DNA of 64,000 nt from an uncultured Lachnospiraceae bacterium (GCA_910577675.1 CAJTOR010000001.1:157515-221514), one strand, 5' to 3'; positions 37,029 to 46,023 are shown, counted from the first letter of the stretch. Made by a program: numbers and translations. The notes: generated by a model not told the origin, from the sequence alone.

Positions 37029-38119
37029 TATTCCTCCTCCTTTACTTTCGGTCTGGAAATCTGGATTTCCTTGTCTTTATAAATCCATCCCGGCGATACT
37101 ACGCGGACTTTCTTTATCTCGTCAGGACCTGCAAACGGTGTCCCATCATAATTACAAAATTCGACATCCGCCGCAACAACATCCTTTATGGCATTAATTT
37201 TCATAATCGGCTCAATATGGCTGTCCCGCACAAACTGGATCAGTTTTTTTACCATAATCAACAGTCCGTTTATTTCGATCGGCAGCTCAAAATTATTCTT
37301 GCGCAGCTCATCCACCCCCTTTTTCACGACAAGCAGTTCATCCAGGATACAGCCGTATTTCTCGGAATTAAGTTTTGCAAAGAAATCCGCCAGTTCCTTT
37401 ATTTTGCCCGCTTCAAGCTGCTGTGCAAATTCGTCCTGCAAATCGCTTAACATGGTATTTGTCCGCTCCAGCCGATCCTCAAGCTGCCCGATTCTCTTTA
37501 ACGCCTGCTCATAAGACATCTGTTTTTCCGGCTTTGCCGTCTGCACTTTTTTCTTATTTTCATGGGATTGTGGGAAACCGTAAACCTCTGATATCACATC
37601 TACAATATCGTAAAAATAATATTTAGAAAATGTATTCCCCAACATATAAAGATTATCAATATCATGATAAATATCGAGTTTCGGATTCTTCCGATATATC
37701 ATAATGGCGGCGATCCGCTCCTGGGATTCATGCCTTTTCCCGTTGAAAGCAGGGGTTTCCTTCCTTCTTTTCTCAAGCTTTTCAAACGCTTCTTTTTTCC
37801 CCGACAGCGCCTCGACAAAAAGCGCGGCAACACTCTCCGCCCACTGCCATATTTTTTTCCGCTCCGCCGGGTTTGCAATCTTCAGGTTTCTGAAAATCTG
37901 TATTATTTCATCTGCGCAAAGATTATACCCATATTTATCATTCACCATATCCGCACATCTTGTCGGTCCATGCTCATAGTTGGCGCAAATGGCTCCCATA
38001 ATCCTGTTTTCCAATATATACTCCTCTTTTGGCTTCCCCCCTCTTTTCAACATTCTCTGCATTGCCTCATGCATTCCCTCCAACACTTCTTTTACCCTGC
38101 TATCCTTCAAATCAACCAT
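37028..38119 (-). CDS. GrpE-like protein, putative nucleotide exchange factor for the adjacent Hsp70
   Basis: 363 residues. The N-terminal helical half (1-195) is of unknown fold, with an Arg/Lys-rich YILENRIMGAICANYEHGPTR start. A coiled coil covers about 205-250 (YEQALKRIGQLEDRLERTNTML). The C-terminal domain resembles the GrpE head in pattern: a helical segment, DSHIEPIMKINAIKDVV, then VVSPGWIYKDKEIQISRPKV, which parallels the GrpE ending V-x-x-GY-x6-RPAxV. Direct coupling to an Hsp70 gene (TAATG) supports this reading, but it is inference from pattern and context. Start 38119 has GGAGG seven bases upstream; 17 bp after the MBL gene. Confidence 0.6.
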   Translation of the reverse strand: MVDLKDSRVKEVLEGMHEAMQRMLKRGGKPKEEYILENRIMGAICANYEHGPTRCADMVNDKYGYNLCADEIIQIFRNLKIANPAERKKIWQWAESVAALFVEALSGKKEAFEKLEKRRKETPAFNGKRHESQERIAAIMIYRKNPKLDIYHDIDNLYMLGNTFSKYYFYDIVDVISEVYGFPQSHENKKKVQTAKPEKQMSYEQALKRIGQLEDRLERTNTMLSDLQDEFAQQLEAGKIKELADFFAKLNSEKYGCILDELLVVKKGVDELRKNNFELPIEINGLLIMVKKLIQFVRDSHIEPIMKINAIKDVVAADVEFCNYDGTPFAGPDEIKKVRVVSPGWIYKDKEIQISRPKVKEEE

Positions 38120-38136
38120 AATAACCTCCTTTTTCG

Positions 38137-39297
38137 CTACAACTGATAAATTTCCTTCTCCTCCGCAAATATAAATTGTGTCCTGCATTCCCCATCCATC
38201 ATCATAACCTGCTCAATCGTCTGGTCAAAAGGTGAATGCTCCTTTGCACAGTGCACTATAACTGCTTTTTTCGGATTTACTTTCCGGATAAACTCCTGCA
38301 TATCCGAAAAATCCCCGTGAAGTGAAAACTCAATATTAATCTCCCTGTAAAATCTCCCAAAGAATCCCCCTCTTCGGTTCGTAATTAATATGTGGGGCTC
38401 CTTTGGCACTGTCCCCTCAATCATCTTTTGTTCCATATCAAGTATCGGTATGGACATCTGCTCCATTTTCTGAACAACATCCATAACCTGCCTATCAAGA
38501 TAAACCGGTACCTTATCCACATTCCATTCGTTCAAAGTTCTTATGAACTCAATCCCCTTGCTTAGCTGTCTGATCCGGCATAACACCGGTTCCCTTTTTT
38601 CTTCCACAACCCGCAGGACTTGCCGCACCCTGCTAAACAGCGCGTCACTCTTCTTCGCATAATCCGGATGTTTGGCATGCAGCCCGCACATAATCACCGT
38701 GTCAATCGGGATATTTGCAGGAACCATGCAGCCGTTGGTCAATGCAGTCCTCTCAAGGGAATAGTCCCCCGTATAGAGTATTCTCCTTTTCCCGAATTCA
38801 AACAGAAGCATCATTGCCCCCGGGATATGACCAGCCGGCAGAAATGTGACCTTGTATTTGCCAAAATCAATTTGTTCCATATAGCTGACCCTTGCTATCC
38901 GGTCAAGAAGATTTTTCGCTGCAAGCCTTTTTTCCTCTCCCTCCTCCCTCTGTATGAAACTCCGGTCATAGAGCTGGTATTCAGCCAACAGGGCTGTGAT
39001 TTCCGTCATGTAAACGCCCGCCATTTTTGCATCCCGCATTAATTTCAGAAGATACCCCAAATGATCCAGATGTGCATGCGATATATAGACCTGGTCAATC
39101 TGGTTCATACTCTGGAGAAAAGGGGAGGTTATAAGTGAATACAGATCCGGTTCAAATACTACGCCGCCTGAAATACCGGTTCCCGCATCAAGTATCAAGT
39201 TGCCGTCCCCCAGTTTCAGATAATAACAACTCGCCCCCACCCTCTGTCCGCCGCCCAGAGCCATAAAATATATGTTCTTTTCCATCTTTCCCCGCAT
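38137..39297 (-). CDS. beta-CASP-like metallo-beta-lactamase fold protein
   Basis: Probable metal-dependent hydrolase, related to the RNA/DNA-processing CPSF73/RNase J type. The 386 residues show metal motifs LDAGTGISG, SHAHLDHLG (HxHxDH at 74-79), PAGHIPGAMML and TGDYS. A helical/Rossmann insertion comes next, and near the C-terminus EFSLHGDFSDMQEFIRKVNP then AVIVHCAKEH match the beta-CASP A-C block (with SLHGD in place of the usual SAHxD). Start 39297 has GGTGG eight bases upstream; an ATG at 39285 is also possible. It is first gene of the operon with the GrpE-like and Hsp70-like genes behind a consensus promoter. Target unknown. Confidence 0.8.
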   Translation of the reverse strand: MRGKMEKNIYFMALGGGQRVGASCYYLKLGDGNLILDAGTGISGGVVFEPDLYSLITSPFLQSMNQIDQVYISHAHLDHLGYLLKLMRDAKMAGVYMTEITALLAEYQLYDRSFIQREEGEEKRLAAKNLLDRIARVSYMEQIDFGKYKVTFLPAGHIPGAMMLLFEFGKRRILYTGDYSLERTALTNGCMVPANIPIDTVIMCGLHAKHPDYAKKSDALFSRVRQVLRVVEEKREPVLCRIRQLSKGIEFIRTLNEWNVDKVPVYLDRQVMDVVQKMEQMSIPILDMEQKMIEGTVPKEPHILITNRRGGFFGRFYREINIEFSLHGDFSDMQEFIRKVNPKKAVIVHCAKEHSPFDQTIEQVMMMDGECRTQFIFAEEKEIYQL

Positions 39298-39396
39298 TCT
39301 GCCGCCACCAGGCTGCTTTGTATGTATTTCTACCTTTTGTCCCCAGGCAGTCCGCACTCCCATCTAATCTAGCCAATGGCAGTTACAACTATTACC

Positions 39397-39425
39397 ATTA
39401 TAAACACTAAAACAAAAAATGTCAA
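39397..39425 (-). promoter_or_regulatory. perfect consensus sigma-A promoter of the MBL/GrpE/Hsp70 operon
   Basis: TTGACA (39420-39425), 17-bp spacer and TATAAT (39397-39402) on the minus strand. This is the best promoter in the window. The rest of the 294-bp gap to the GH5 stop shows nothing else recognisable, and no CIRCE-like inverted repeat. Confidence 0.85.
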
Positions 39426-39591
39426 TTTTTCCTATTGCTATGGATTATATTTTAAGAAATCCTATATTTGACCCTGTAACCAGGAAAGACAGAAAAGAAA
39501 ATAAACAGATAAAATTTGATAAGATTTAATCCCGGGGGTAACCTGTAAACCCCCGGAAATTAATATAAAATAAACTCGCCCCAAATAAATA

Positions 39592-40947
39592 TTAACGCTC
39601 GATCTCGAGCACCGACATCAGTCCGGATAACAACTCCTCGTCAATAAATTTCGCCGCGCTGCGATTGTAAAATACATTTGTAACATCCCAGAGTACCGGA
39701 CATAAGCCGCGCCGGTATGCCGCATCACATACGGCAGTCAGGTAGCGGTTTACCGCCCCCTCCACCTTGTTCTTTGTCACGCTCCCAAACTCGCCGACAA
39801 TAACCGGGATTCCCTTATCGATAAAATGTTCTTTCATCATATCCATGTTTTTGTAGAGTGCTTCGTACTCCTCCTCGGTTCCCCAGTCCGGCTGCATCTT
39901 GCCCCAGCTCGCATCCTCATCAAGGATTGCAAAGGTGGACGGAGTATAATAGTGGACGGAAACCGCCATGCGCCCCGCAGGATCCTGCGGCATTAGGAAA
40001 AGCTCATCGCAGGTCAGCTCGATATCCGTCGCATATCCTGCAACCAGCAGATGGCGCAGCGCGTTGTTGCCGCCCGACCCGCGCACGATATCGACGAATT
40101 TCTGGTTGATTTCATTGAGCAGCGCATAGGCTTCCTCCTTACCCTGCGTGCCGCCATACCGGTTCCAGATATTCTCCCAGCACCCTTCCTCATTGAGGGA
40201 TTCAAACATCAGCCGGTCGTCATAATCGCCGAAAGCCTCCGTCAACTGTGTCCAGATGCGCTCATATTTATACATGCACTCATCCTTCTTATCCGGCTCG
40301 GAAAAACCGGTCCACCAGCCGCCGTCCCAGTGGATATTTAAAATCACGCACATATCATTATTCAGCACGCAGTCCACCACCGACTTGACACGTTTAAGGT
40401 ATTTCTCGTTAATTGTGTAATCATCCCCCATCAGGTTCGACCACGCAACCGGAATGCGCATCACACCAAATCCGCATTTTGCATAGCCCTCCAAAATCTT
40501 TGGGGTGATCGCAGGGCTTCCCCACCCGGTTTCGTACCCCGTCACGGTGGTGGACTCAAACCCGCAGCTCTCAAAGGTATTTCCAAGATTGATCCCGACA
40601 CCGAGACTCTGCACATATTCCATCGTTGTCATATCGCGCATCGCAGCTGCTTCTTTTGTCGGCTCCGCCACATCCTCCGAAGCTCCTTTTGTCGGCTCCG
40701 TGGTATCCCCCACCGCTTCTTTTGTCGGTTGCGTGGAATCCGCAGCCTTGGTTGGCTCCGTGGCATCTGCTGCCTTTGTAGGCTCCTTGCTGCCTTGGGT
40801 TACCTCTATGGTTGGCTGTGTCCCGCTATTTACATCCTCATTGTTTTTCTCCCCGCACCCGGCGGATATCACCGAGGCACTGAGCAATACACAAATTAGC
40901 TTTTTCCAATTTTTCCCTTTTTTATTTTCAAAAATATTTTTGACCAT
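39592..40947 (-). CDS. secreted GH5-family endoglucanase-type lipoprotein
   Basis: Extracellular beta-glycanase of the cellulase family 5. The 451 residues (start 40947) have a lipoprotein signal peptide (KKGKNWKKLICVLLSASVISAGC, Cys31 lipidated by Lgt) and a Thr/Pro/Lys/Ala-rich linker (about 40-105) with five EPTK/QPTK repeats. The TIM barrel follows: GINLGNTFE, VMRIPVAWSNL, ILNIHWDGGWW, FESLNEEG (acid/base Glu), VSVHYYTPSTF, VIVGEFGS (nucleophile Glu), PVLWDVTN. The exact substrate (cellulose, xyloglucan, mannan) is not decided. It lies 89 bp after the GH43 gene on the same strand. Confidence 0.92.
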   Translation of the reverse strand: MVKNIFENKKGKNWKKLICVLLSASVISAGCGEKNNEDVNSGTQPTIEVTQGSKEPTKAADATEPTKAADSTQPTKEAVGDTTEPTKGASEDVAEPTKEAAAMRDMTTMEYVQSLGVGINLGNTFESCGFESTTVTGYETGWGSPAITPKILEGYAKCGFGVMRIPVAWSNLMGDDYTINEKYLKRVKSVVDCVLNNDMCVILNIHWDGGWWTGFSEPDKKDECMYKYERIWTQLTEAFGDYDDRLMFESLNEEGCWENIWNRYGGTQGKEEAYALLNEINQKFVDIVRGSGGNNALRHLLVAGYATDIELTCDELFLMPQDPAGRMAVSVHYYTPSTFAILDEDASWGKMQPDWGTEEEYEALYKNMDMMKEHFIDKGIPVIVGEFGSVTKNKVEGAVNRYLTAVCDAAYRRGLCPVLWDVTNVFYNRSAAKFIDEELLSGLMSVLEIER

Positions 40948-41036
40948 AAACCCTAAACCCCTCCTGCTATTTTTCCCTTCCAAACATACTGACACACTTC
41001 TCTTTTGGGCAGGCATATGCCTGCAATGCCTGCTTC

Positions 41037-42446
41037 CTACTTCATAAACACAAATTCCTCGAGCTCAAACAGATTGCGCCCGGAAAAATAATTCCCCGTC
41101 CAGCCCTCATACCCCGTTGTCACCACAAAGAAGAGCGCATGCTTTCCGGTCACCGCTTCTACCACAGAGCAAACCACTCCGCCGTCGCGCCCAATCGCAC
41201 AGCTTCCTATTTCTTTTCCATCCTCCGTATCAAGCACAATATGTAAAACAGAATCGCACCCGCAGCCCCTTGTCTTTACTGCAAATTCCATTGTCCGGCT
41301 GGAATAGTCCTCCCCGAAATCAAAGTATTTGTAGCCGATCACCGCTCCGTCTTTGATCCCCGCCACAACGCGCGAAAACACATTATACTCCGTTACGAAC
41401 GCGCCGCCTTTCAGTACACAGGCAATCTCCGCCTGTGTGATTTCATACGGGGAGAGGGACTCTTCAAATCCCAAAGAGGTCATCTCAACCGGTACAATTG
41501 TTCCATCCGGCAAAAACTCGATGCGCTCGGCACAACCTCTCCTTGACATAATGGTTCCATTTGTCATCCGGTGATAAAAAATATACCACTGCCCGTTCAG
41601 GCAGACGACCGAACCATGGTCATTGCCACCCGGATAATCCACCCCGTTATCCACAATATAACCGCGGTAGGTAAACGGTCCTGTCGGTTTTTCTGCTGTC
41701 GCATATGCCAGGCGGCTGCCGCGCTTTGGCGAGTAAATCAGATAATAGATGCCGTTAATCTTTCTCGGGGAACATGCCTCAAAAAACAGGCTTTCTTCCT
41801 CTGTAAAACCATGCGACCTTGCAACCGGCATACCGGGCACCGTCGGCGTTCCTGCCACGGCATTATCCCCTTCCCCCTGCGGCAGCCCGCACGGTATAAT
41901 ATGTTCAATACAGCTCCCGTCAATGATCTCATACATATTTTCCGCATTGACTTCCGCCATAAAAGACCGCTCAAAACCACAGTAAATATAAACCCTGCCG
42001 TCATCGTCAACCAGCACACCCGGATCAATAAACCACCCATTGCAGCACACTGCGTCCGGGACAGTATACTTATACTGTGAAACAAGGGTAAAAGGTCCTT
42101 CCGGGCGGTCGGCTACCGCCACACAGCCAATTGCCCCCACTATGTAAGCATACAGATAATATTTGCCGTCCTTCTCCACAACATCGGGCGCATAGAGCTC
42201 ATTGTTTTCCTTTGTCCACGGGGTGTCCGATAAATGGTCGCGGTCAACCCTCGTATGAAAAATATCACCGTGGCAGATCCAGCGGTTTAAATCGGAGAGC
42301 GGCGCACTATAGCATTTTAATACATAGTCACAGAACCTATCGGAGCCCGCACGGTCATGCGAGCCATACACATAGACCCGATCGCCGAACACCCTTGGCT
42401 CCCCGTCCGGGATATACTCCCATTTTGGCAGATATGGATTTGACAT
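41037..42446 (-). CDS. GH43-family glycosidase (xylosidase/arabinofuranosidase type)
   Basis: Cytoplasmic exo-acting hemicellulase; no signal peptide. The 469 residues begin MSNPYLPKWEYIPDGEPRVF (GH43 blade 1; catalytic base Asp is expected here). YAPDVVEKDGKYYLYAY (pKa-modulating Asp), FIDPGVLVDDDGRVYIYCG, EACSPRKINGIYYLIYS (acid Glu) and GNDHGSVVCLNGQWYIFYHRM follow. The C-terminal 110 residues form a beta-sandwich/CBM6-like part. GAGGAGG precedes the ATG at 42446. It probably acts on oligosaccharides imported after extracellular digestion. Confidence 0.9.
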   Translation of the reverse strand: MSNPYLPKWEYIPDGEPRVFGDRVYVYGSHDRAGSDRFCDYVLKCYSAPLSDLNRWICHGDIFHTRVDRDHLSDTPWTKENNELYAPDVVEKDGKYYLYAYIVGAIGCVAVADRPEGPFTLVSQYKYTVPDAVCCNGWFIDPGVLVDDDGRVYIYCGFERSFMAEVNAENMYEIIDGSCIEHIIPCGLPQGEGDNAVAGTPTVPGMPVARSHGFTEEESLFFEACSPRKINGIYYLIYSPKRGSRLAYATAEKPTGPFTYRGYIVDNGVDYPGGNDHGSVVCLNGQWYIFYHRMTNGTIMSRRGCAERIEFLPDGTIVPVEMTSLGFEESLSPYEITQAEIACVLKGGAFVTEYNVFSRVVAGIKDGAVIGYKYFDFGEDYSSRTMEFAVKTRGCGCDSVLHIVLDTEDGKEIGSCAIGRDGGVVCSVVEAVTGKHALFFVVTTGYEGWTGNYFSGRNLFELEEFVFMK

Positions 42447-42589
42447 AATTTTCCTCCTCGCAATATTCTTCTTGGCACCCATTGACCTTTGATGACACTA
42501 TCCTCTCCGGTGCCAGCATGCAACCAAGTTTCCCGCTACGCCGGATGCGGGCAGCTTTCGCCATATATTTTTTCCGCGTCCGCGCGCAT

Positions 42590-42625
42590 AAAAAATCCCC
42601 CGACCGATACCATACCGGCCGGAGG
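42590..42625 (-). terminator. rho-independent terminator after the small membrane protein gene
   Basis: 10-bp stem (42597-42606 with 42616-42625, two G-U pairs, nine-base loop) followed on the minus strand by TTTTTT. It separates the 49-codon gene and pyrE from the GH43-GH5 pair. Confidence 0.8.
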
Positions 42626-42660
42626 AATCCGTTTCCTGTATGGGTATAAAAGCCCTCGCC

Positions 42661-42810
42661 CTAAAAGGTCAGGTCTTTTTTCCGGTGCAAAAGTTTTGCC
42701 CCGCCCACAATCAAAAACGCGCCCATCGCCGCTGCCCCCACAATCAGCAGGATGCCGAAAACAATATTCATCGCCCCAACTGATTTCATTGTCTTGTAAA
42801 TTTTTTCCAT
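42661..42810 (-). CDS. 49-residue single-span membrane protein
   Basis: Small protein MEKIYKTMKSVGAMNIVFG and onward: basic N-terminus, one long hydrophobic Gly/Ala/Ile-rich helix (about 12-40) and a basic C-terminal LLHRKKDLTF. A terminator lies 36 bp after its TAG. The RBS is weak (CAGGAT). Support comes from the protein-like composition, its position between pyrE and a terminator, and the absence of a better use of the stretch. Function unknown. Confidence 0.6.
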   Translation of the reverse strand: MEKIYKTMKSVGAMNIVFGILLIVGAAAMGAFLIVGGAKLLHRKKDLTF

Positions 42811-42900
42811 ATCCTGTTACCATATCCTTTCTTTATACAGCGGTTACCAAACGTTATTTTATATTTTACAACGGGCTGTGCTTTCCTATTTCCCGGCCGT

Positions 42901-43575
42901 CTATTTTGCACCGTACAGCCCGTAGTATGTATCAATTGCGGATTTTATGGTATCGTCGATCACAATCCGCCCGCCGCGCTCCTTATTGTAGAGATGTTCC
43001 ACCACATCCTGCATCGAAACGATCGCGCCGGTCGGAAAACCGTAAAGCCCGCTGATCTCCTCAAGTGCGGATTTCTCCCCCTTGCCGCGCTCCATGCGGT
43101 TTAAGGATACCATCAACCCCTTGATCGTGATATCGCCCTGCGCCATAAGAATCGGGAAGGTTTCCTCAATCGACTTGCCGGAGGTGGTCACATCCTCAAT
43201 AATCACGATGCGGTCTTTATCCTTGATGGGACTCCCAAGTAAAATCCCGGTATCCCCGTGATCCTTTACTTCCTTGCGGTTCGAACAGTAGCGCACATCA
43301 ACACCATAAAGCTCGCTGATTGCCATCGCCGTGGCAACAACAAGCGGAATCCCCTTGTAAGCTGGTCCGAACAATATATCAAAATCCAGGCCGTAGTGTT
43401 CATTTATCGCCCTGGCATAATACTCCCCAAGCTTTTTTAGCTGGCTCCCGGTCACATACGCGCCCGCATTCATAAAAAACGGGGATTTCCTGCCGCTTTT
43501 AAGCGTGAAATCTCCAAATTTCAACACATCCGCATCCACCATAAAATCAATAAATTCCTGCTTGTACTTCTCCAT
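42901..43575 (-). CDS. pyrE: orotate phosphoribosyltransferase
   Basis: De novo pyrimidine synthesis: orotate plus PRPP to OMP. The 224 residues include FTLKSGRKSPFFMNAG, FGPAYKGIPLVVATA and the PRPP-binding motif RIVIIEDVTTSGKS. Start 43575 (MEKYKQEFIDF) follows AAGGAGG. It is monocistronic or followed by the 49-codon gene, away from other pyr genes. No PyrR-type leader was recognised in the short 5' region. Confidence 0.95.
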   Translation of the reverse strand: MEKYKQEFIDFMVDADVLKFGDFTLKSGRKSPFFMNAGAYVTGSQLKKLGEYYARAINEHYGLDFDILFGPAYKGIPLVVATAMAISELYGVDVRYCSNRKEVKDHGDTGILLGSPIKDKDRIVIIEDVTTSGKSIEETFPILMAQGDITIKGLMVSLNRMERGKGEKSALEEISGLYGFPTGAIVSMQDVVEHLYNKERGGRIVIDDTIKSAIDTYYGLYGAK

Positions 43576-43615
43576 CTGCCTAAAAAACCTCCTTATGTCT
43601 TTCGTCTTTTTCACA

Positions 43616-43644
43616 ATTATAGCATTCCTGCCCCGAAAAAGCAA
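43616..43644 (-). promoter_or_regulatory. sigma-A promoter of pyrE
   Basis: TTGCTT (43639-43644), 17-bp spacer, TATAAT (43616-43621) on the minus strand, about 40 bp before the pyrE ATG. Confidence 0.7.
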
Positions 43645-43673
43645 TACAGAAACACAATCCAGCCAAAACCCAA

Positions 43674-43702
43674 TTGCCTTTTTCCACGATATCTGTTACA
43701 AT
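43674..43702 (+). promoter_or_regulatory. sigma-A promoter of the alpha/beta hydrolase gene
   Basis: TTGCCT (43674-43679), 17-bp spacer, TACAAT (43697-43702), reading toward the + strand hydrolase at 43774. Confidence 0.6.
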
Positions 43703-43773
43703 TAGGAAAATAAATTGTGACCGGGAGCCATTTTCCGGAAATTTTTGCCAATTGGGCAGAATGAGAGGAATTC

Positions 43774-44706
43774 ATGAAACAGGACGAACTGCTATTATTA
43801 CATGACGATGGATATACGACAACCCTCTACCCATTTTTCACTGATGCAGAGGAGGTAAAGGGTACCATATTGATACTCCACGGCATGGCAGAACACCATA
43901 ATCGTTATCGCGAATTTACCGTTTTCCTTAACGAAAACGGTTTCGATGTATATTTATATGACCACCGCGGGCATGGGACGGACAAGAAACTTGAGGAACT
44001 TGGGTTTATTTCGGAAAAGCGCGGCTGGGAAAAATTAATTTTTGATGCCGTGGATGTGCTCAGCTATCTTTCCGAGCAAAAACGCGGGGAAAGCCTGATT
44101 CTGTTTGGCCACAGCATGGGATCGCTTGTTGCGCGCGGCGCAACAGAATGCAGTGATCTCTGTGATGCCGCCGTCTTCTGCGGTTCCACCGCGCCGTCAA
44201 AGATAGATTCTGCGGCCGGGCTTTTTGCCACGTCGCTCATCTGTCTGTTTAAGGGTAAGCGCCATCCCTCCCCGTGGCTTAACCAGGCATTATTCGGACG
44301 AAAGCGCTACTCCTCACTTTCCGAGAGGACTGCAAACGACTGGCTCACCCGCAGCCATGCCGCGGTCGGGCTGTATATGAACGACCCGTACTGCGGTTTT
44401 ATCTGCACCGCAGGTTTTTACCATGATCTCGTAAAACTAGGCACTTATGTTACAAAACCCGCCAATATAAAAAACACCCCGAAAGATCTGCCAATCCTTC
44501 TGCTTTCCGGCGATAAAGACCCTGTCAGCAAATATGGGGATGAGATTATCTACCTGCTCGATACCTACAAAAAACTTGGTTACAGCAACACGGACTGCAT
44601 CCTCTATGAAAACTGCCGCCATGAGCTTTTAAACGAACTAAACCGCAGGGAAATTATGGAAGATCTCTTACAATTTTTCCTCAAGGTAACACCTAAAAAA
44701 AGATAA
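43774..44706 (+). CDS. alpha/beta hydrolase, monoacylglycerol lipase/lysophospholipase type
   Basis: Cytoplasmic serine hydrolase of the S33/monoglyceride lipase group. The 310 residues contain the oxyanion region ILHGMAEHHNRY, YDHRGHGTD, the nucleophile elbow GHSMG (Ser114), the Asp in LLSGDKDPVSKYG and the His in NCRHELLNE. The helical cap (about 145-210) would set substrate choice. GAGAGGAATTC precedes the ATG. It is transcribed away from pyrE and ends at a bidirectional terminator. Confidence 0.9.
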   Translation: MKQDELLLLHDDGYTTTLYPFFTDAEEVKGTILILHGMAEHHNRYREFTVFLNENGFDVYLYDHRGHGTDKKLEELGFISEKRGWEKLIFDAVDVLSYLSEQKRGESLILFGHSMGSLVARGATECSDLCDAAVFCGSTAPSKIDSAAGLFATSLICLFKGKRHPSPWLNQALFGRKRYSSLSERTANDWLTRSHAAVGLYMNDPYCGFICTAGFYHDLVKLGTYVTKPANIKNTPKDLPILLLSGDKDPVSKYGDEIIYLLDTYKKLGYSNTDCILYENCRHELLNELNRREIMEDLLQFFLKVTPKKR

Positions 44707-44779
44707 GCCATACACATTAATTCTTCCCCACCGCAGGGAAGTAATACATTTTGGCAAGTATTTTTGCGAAGAGTTTGTA

Positions 44780-44838
44780 AAAAAAAACCAAATGGGAGCC
44801 GGTGCAAAAATTTGCACCAGCCCCCTTTTAGTTTTTTT
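44780..44838. terminator. bidirectional terminator between convergent genes
   Basis: Core stem GGTGCAAA (44801-44808) with TTTGCACC (44811-44818), extended by GC-rich flanks to about 44794-44826. TTTT and TTTTTTT follow on the + side, and nine consecutive T on the minus side. It serves the + strand hydrolase and the minus-strand methyltransferase gene. Confidence 0.85.
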
Positions 44839-44850
44839 CTGCCAGACACT

Positions 44851-46023
44851 TTACCGGTCTTTTTCCTCCGCGCCTCCCGCCGTCTTTCTCGGCGGTTTCG
44901 GTCCCTGGAACTGATAGAAATATGTTTTCATCATCCCGTTATATATCTTCCTGTTCTTATCCGCTTTCCTTCCAATATATTTCTGCGCGTCCTCAAATCC
45001 CGTAATAATATAGTACGACCAGGTATCAAGTCCCCGAAATACTTCCCCGATTTCCCGGTACAGACCGGGCATCGCTGCCTTCTCCTCCATGCGCTCGCCG
45101 TAAGGCGGGTTCGTCAGGATAAACCCGTACTTTTTCGGGCTTGAAAGTTCCTTTACGGGCTTTACCTGGAAATGTATCTGTCCATCCACACCCGCAAGGA
45201 TTGCATTCTGCCTTGCCGCCGGAATTATATCCCGGTCAATATCGTAGCCCTGTATGCTAAGCGTCCGATCCCTCACCACCATATCCTCGGCTTCCTCGCG
45301 CGCCCTCGCAAAAAATTTTGCCGCGGGAAGATTATCCCACTGCTCCGCCAGAAACGACCGCTTCCTGCCCGGTGCCATATTAAGCCCGAGCATCGCCGCT
45401 TCAATGGGTATCGTGCCGCTGCCGCAGAACGGGTCAACCAAAATCCTGTCCCATTTCCACGGGGTCAGCATAAGAAGCGCTGCCGCCAGCGTTTCCGTAA
45501 GCGGTGCCTTGCTCGTAAGTTTTCGGTAGCCCCGCTTGTGCAGGGATTCCCCGGATGTGTCAATCCCAACCGTAACCTCATCCTTCATAATTGTAACCCG
45601 GATGGGATAACCCGCGCCGCTCTCCGAAAACCAATCCATATGGTACTTTTGTTTCAGCCTCTCGACCATCGCCTTCTTCATAATTGACTGTATATCCGAA
45701 GGACTAAAGAGTTTGCTCTTTATGGAAGTTGCCTTTGCCACCCAGAATTTTCCATTCCTGGGTATAAAATCCTCCCACGGCAATGCCTTGGTCTTCTCAA
45801 AAAGTTCATCGAATGTTTCCGCCTTAAACTTTGCCACAAGCAAAAGAACCCGCTCCGTCGTGCGCAGAAAAATATTGGCGCGCGCTGCCGCAGCTTCGTC
45901 GGCGCGGTAGGTCACGCGCCCGTCCTCCACCGAAACAATCTCAAAACCAAGATCCGTAATTTCCCTTTTCAATACCGCTTCCAAACCAAAATGGCACGGT
46001 GATACATACTCGTATACTGCCAC
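44851..46023 (-). CDS. rlmL: THUMP-domain 23S rRNA guanine-N2-methyltransferase (RlmL/YpsC type)
   Basis: SAM-dependent m2G methyltransferase, probably of 23S rRNA. The 390 residues combine a THUMP domain (about 45-155) and a methyltransferase domain with LVDPFCGSGTIPIEAAML, GYDIDRDIIPAARQNA and the NPPY motif ILTNPPYGERM. HKRGYRKLTSKAPLTETLAAALL lies between them. GTG start at 46023 with GGAGGAATT. It lacks the RlmK half of the E. coli fusion, as in Bacillus YpsC. Confidence 0.92.
   Translation of the reverse strand: MAVYEYVSPCHFGLEAVLKREITDLGFEIVSVEDGRVTYRADEAAAARANIFLRTTERVLLLVAKFKAETFDELFEKTKALPWEDFIPRNGKFWVAKATSIKSKLFSPSDIQSIMKKAMVERLKQKYHMDWFSESGAGYPIRVTIMKDEVTVGIDTSGESLHKRGYRKLTSKAPLTETLAAALLMLTPWKWDRILVDPFCGSGTIPIEAAMLGLNMAPGRKRSFLAEQWDNLPAAKFFARAREEAEDMVVRDRTLSIQGYDIDRDIIPAARQNAILAGVDGQIHFQVKPVKELSSPKKYGFILTNPPYGERMEEKAAMPGLYREIGEVFRGLDTWSYYIITGFEDAQKYIGRKADKNRKIYNGMMKTYFYQFQGPKPPRKTAGGAEEKDR

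Noticed and set aside
37028..38119. Plain housekeeping grpE
   Set aside because: Too long, weak match, and the operon lacks hrcA, dnaK and dnaJ in the usual order.
42536..42823. 95-codon minus-strand frame
   Set aside because: Overlaps the better-supported 49-codon membrane protein in another frame and reads through its terminator.
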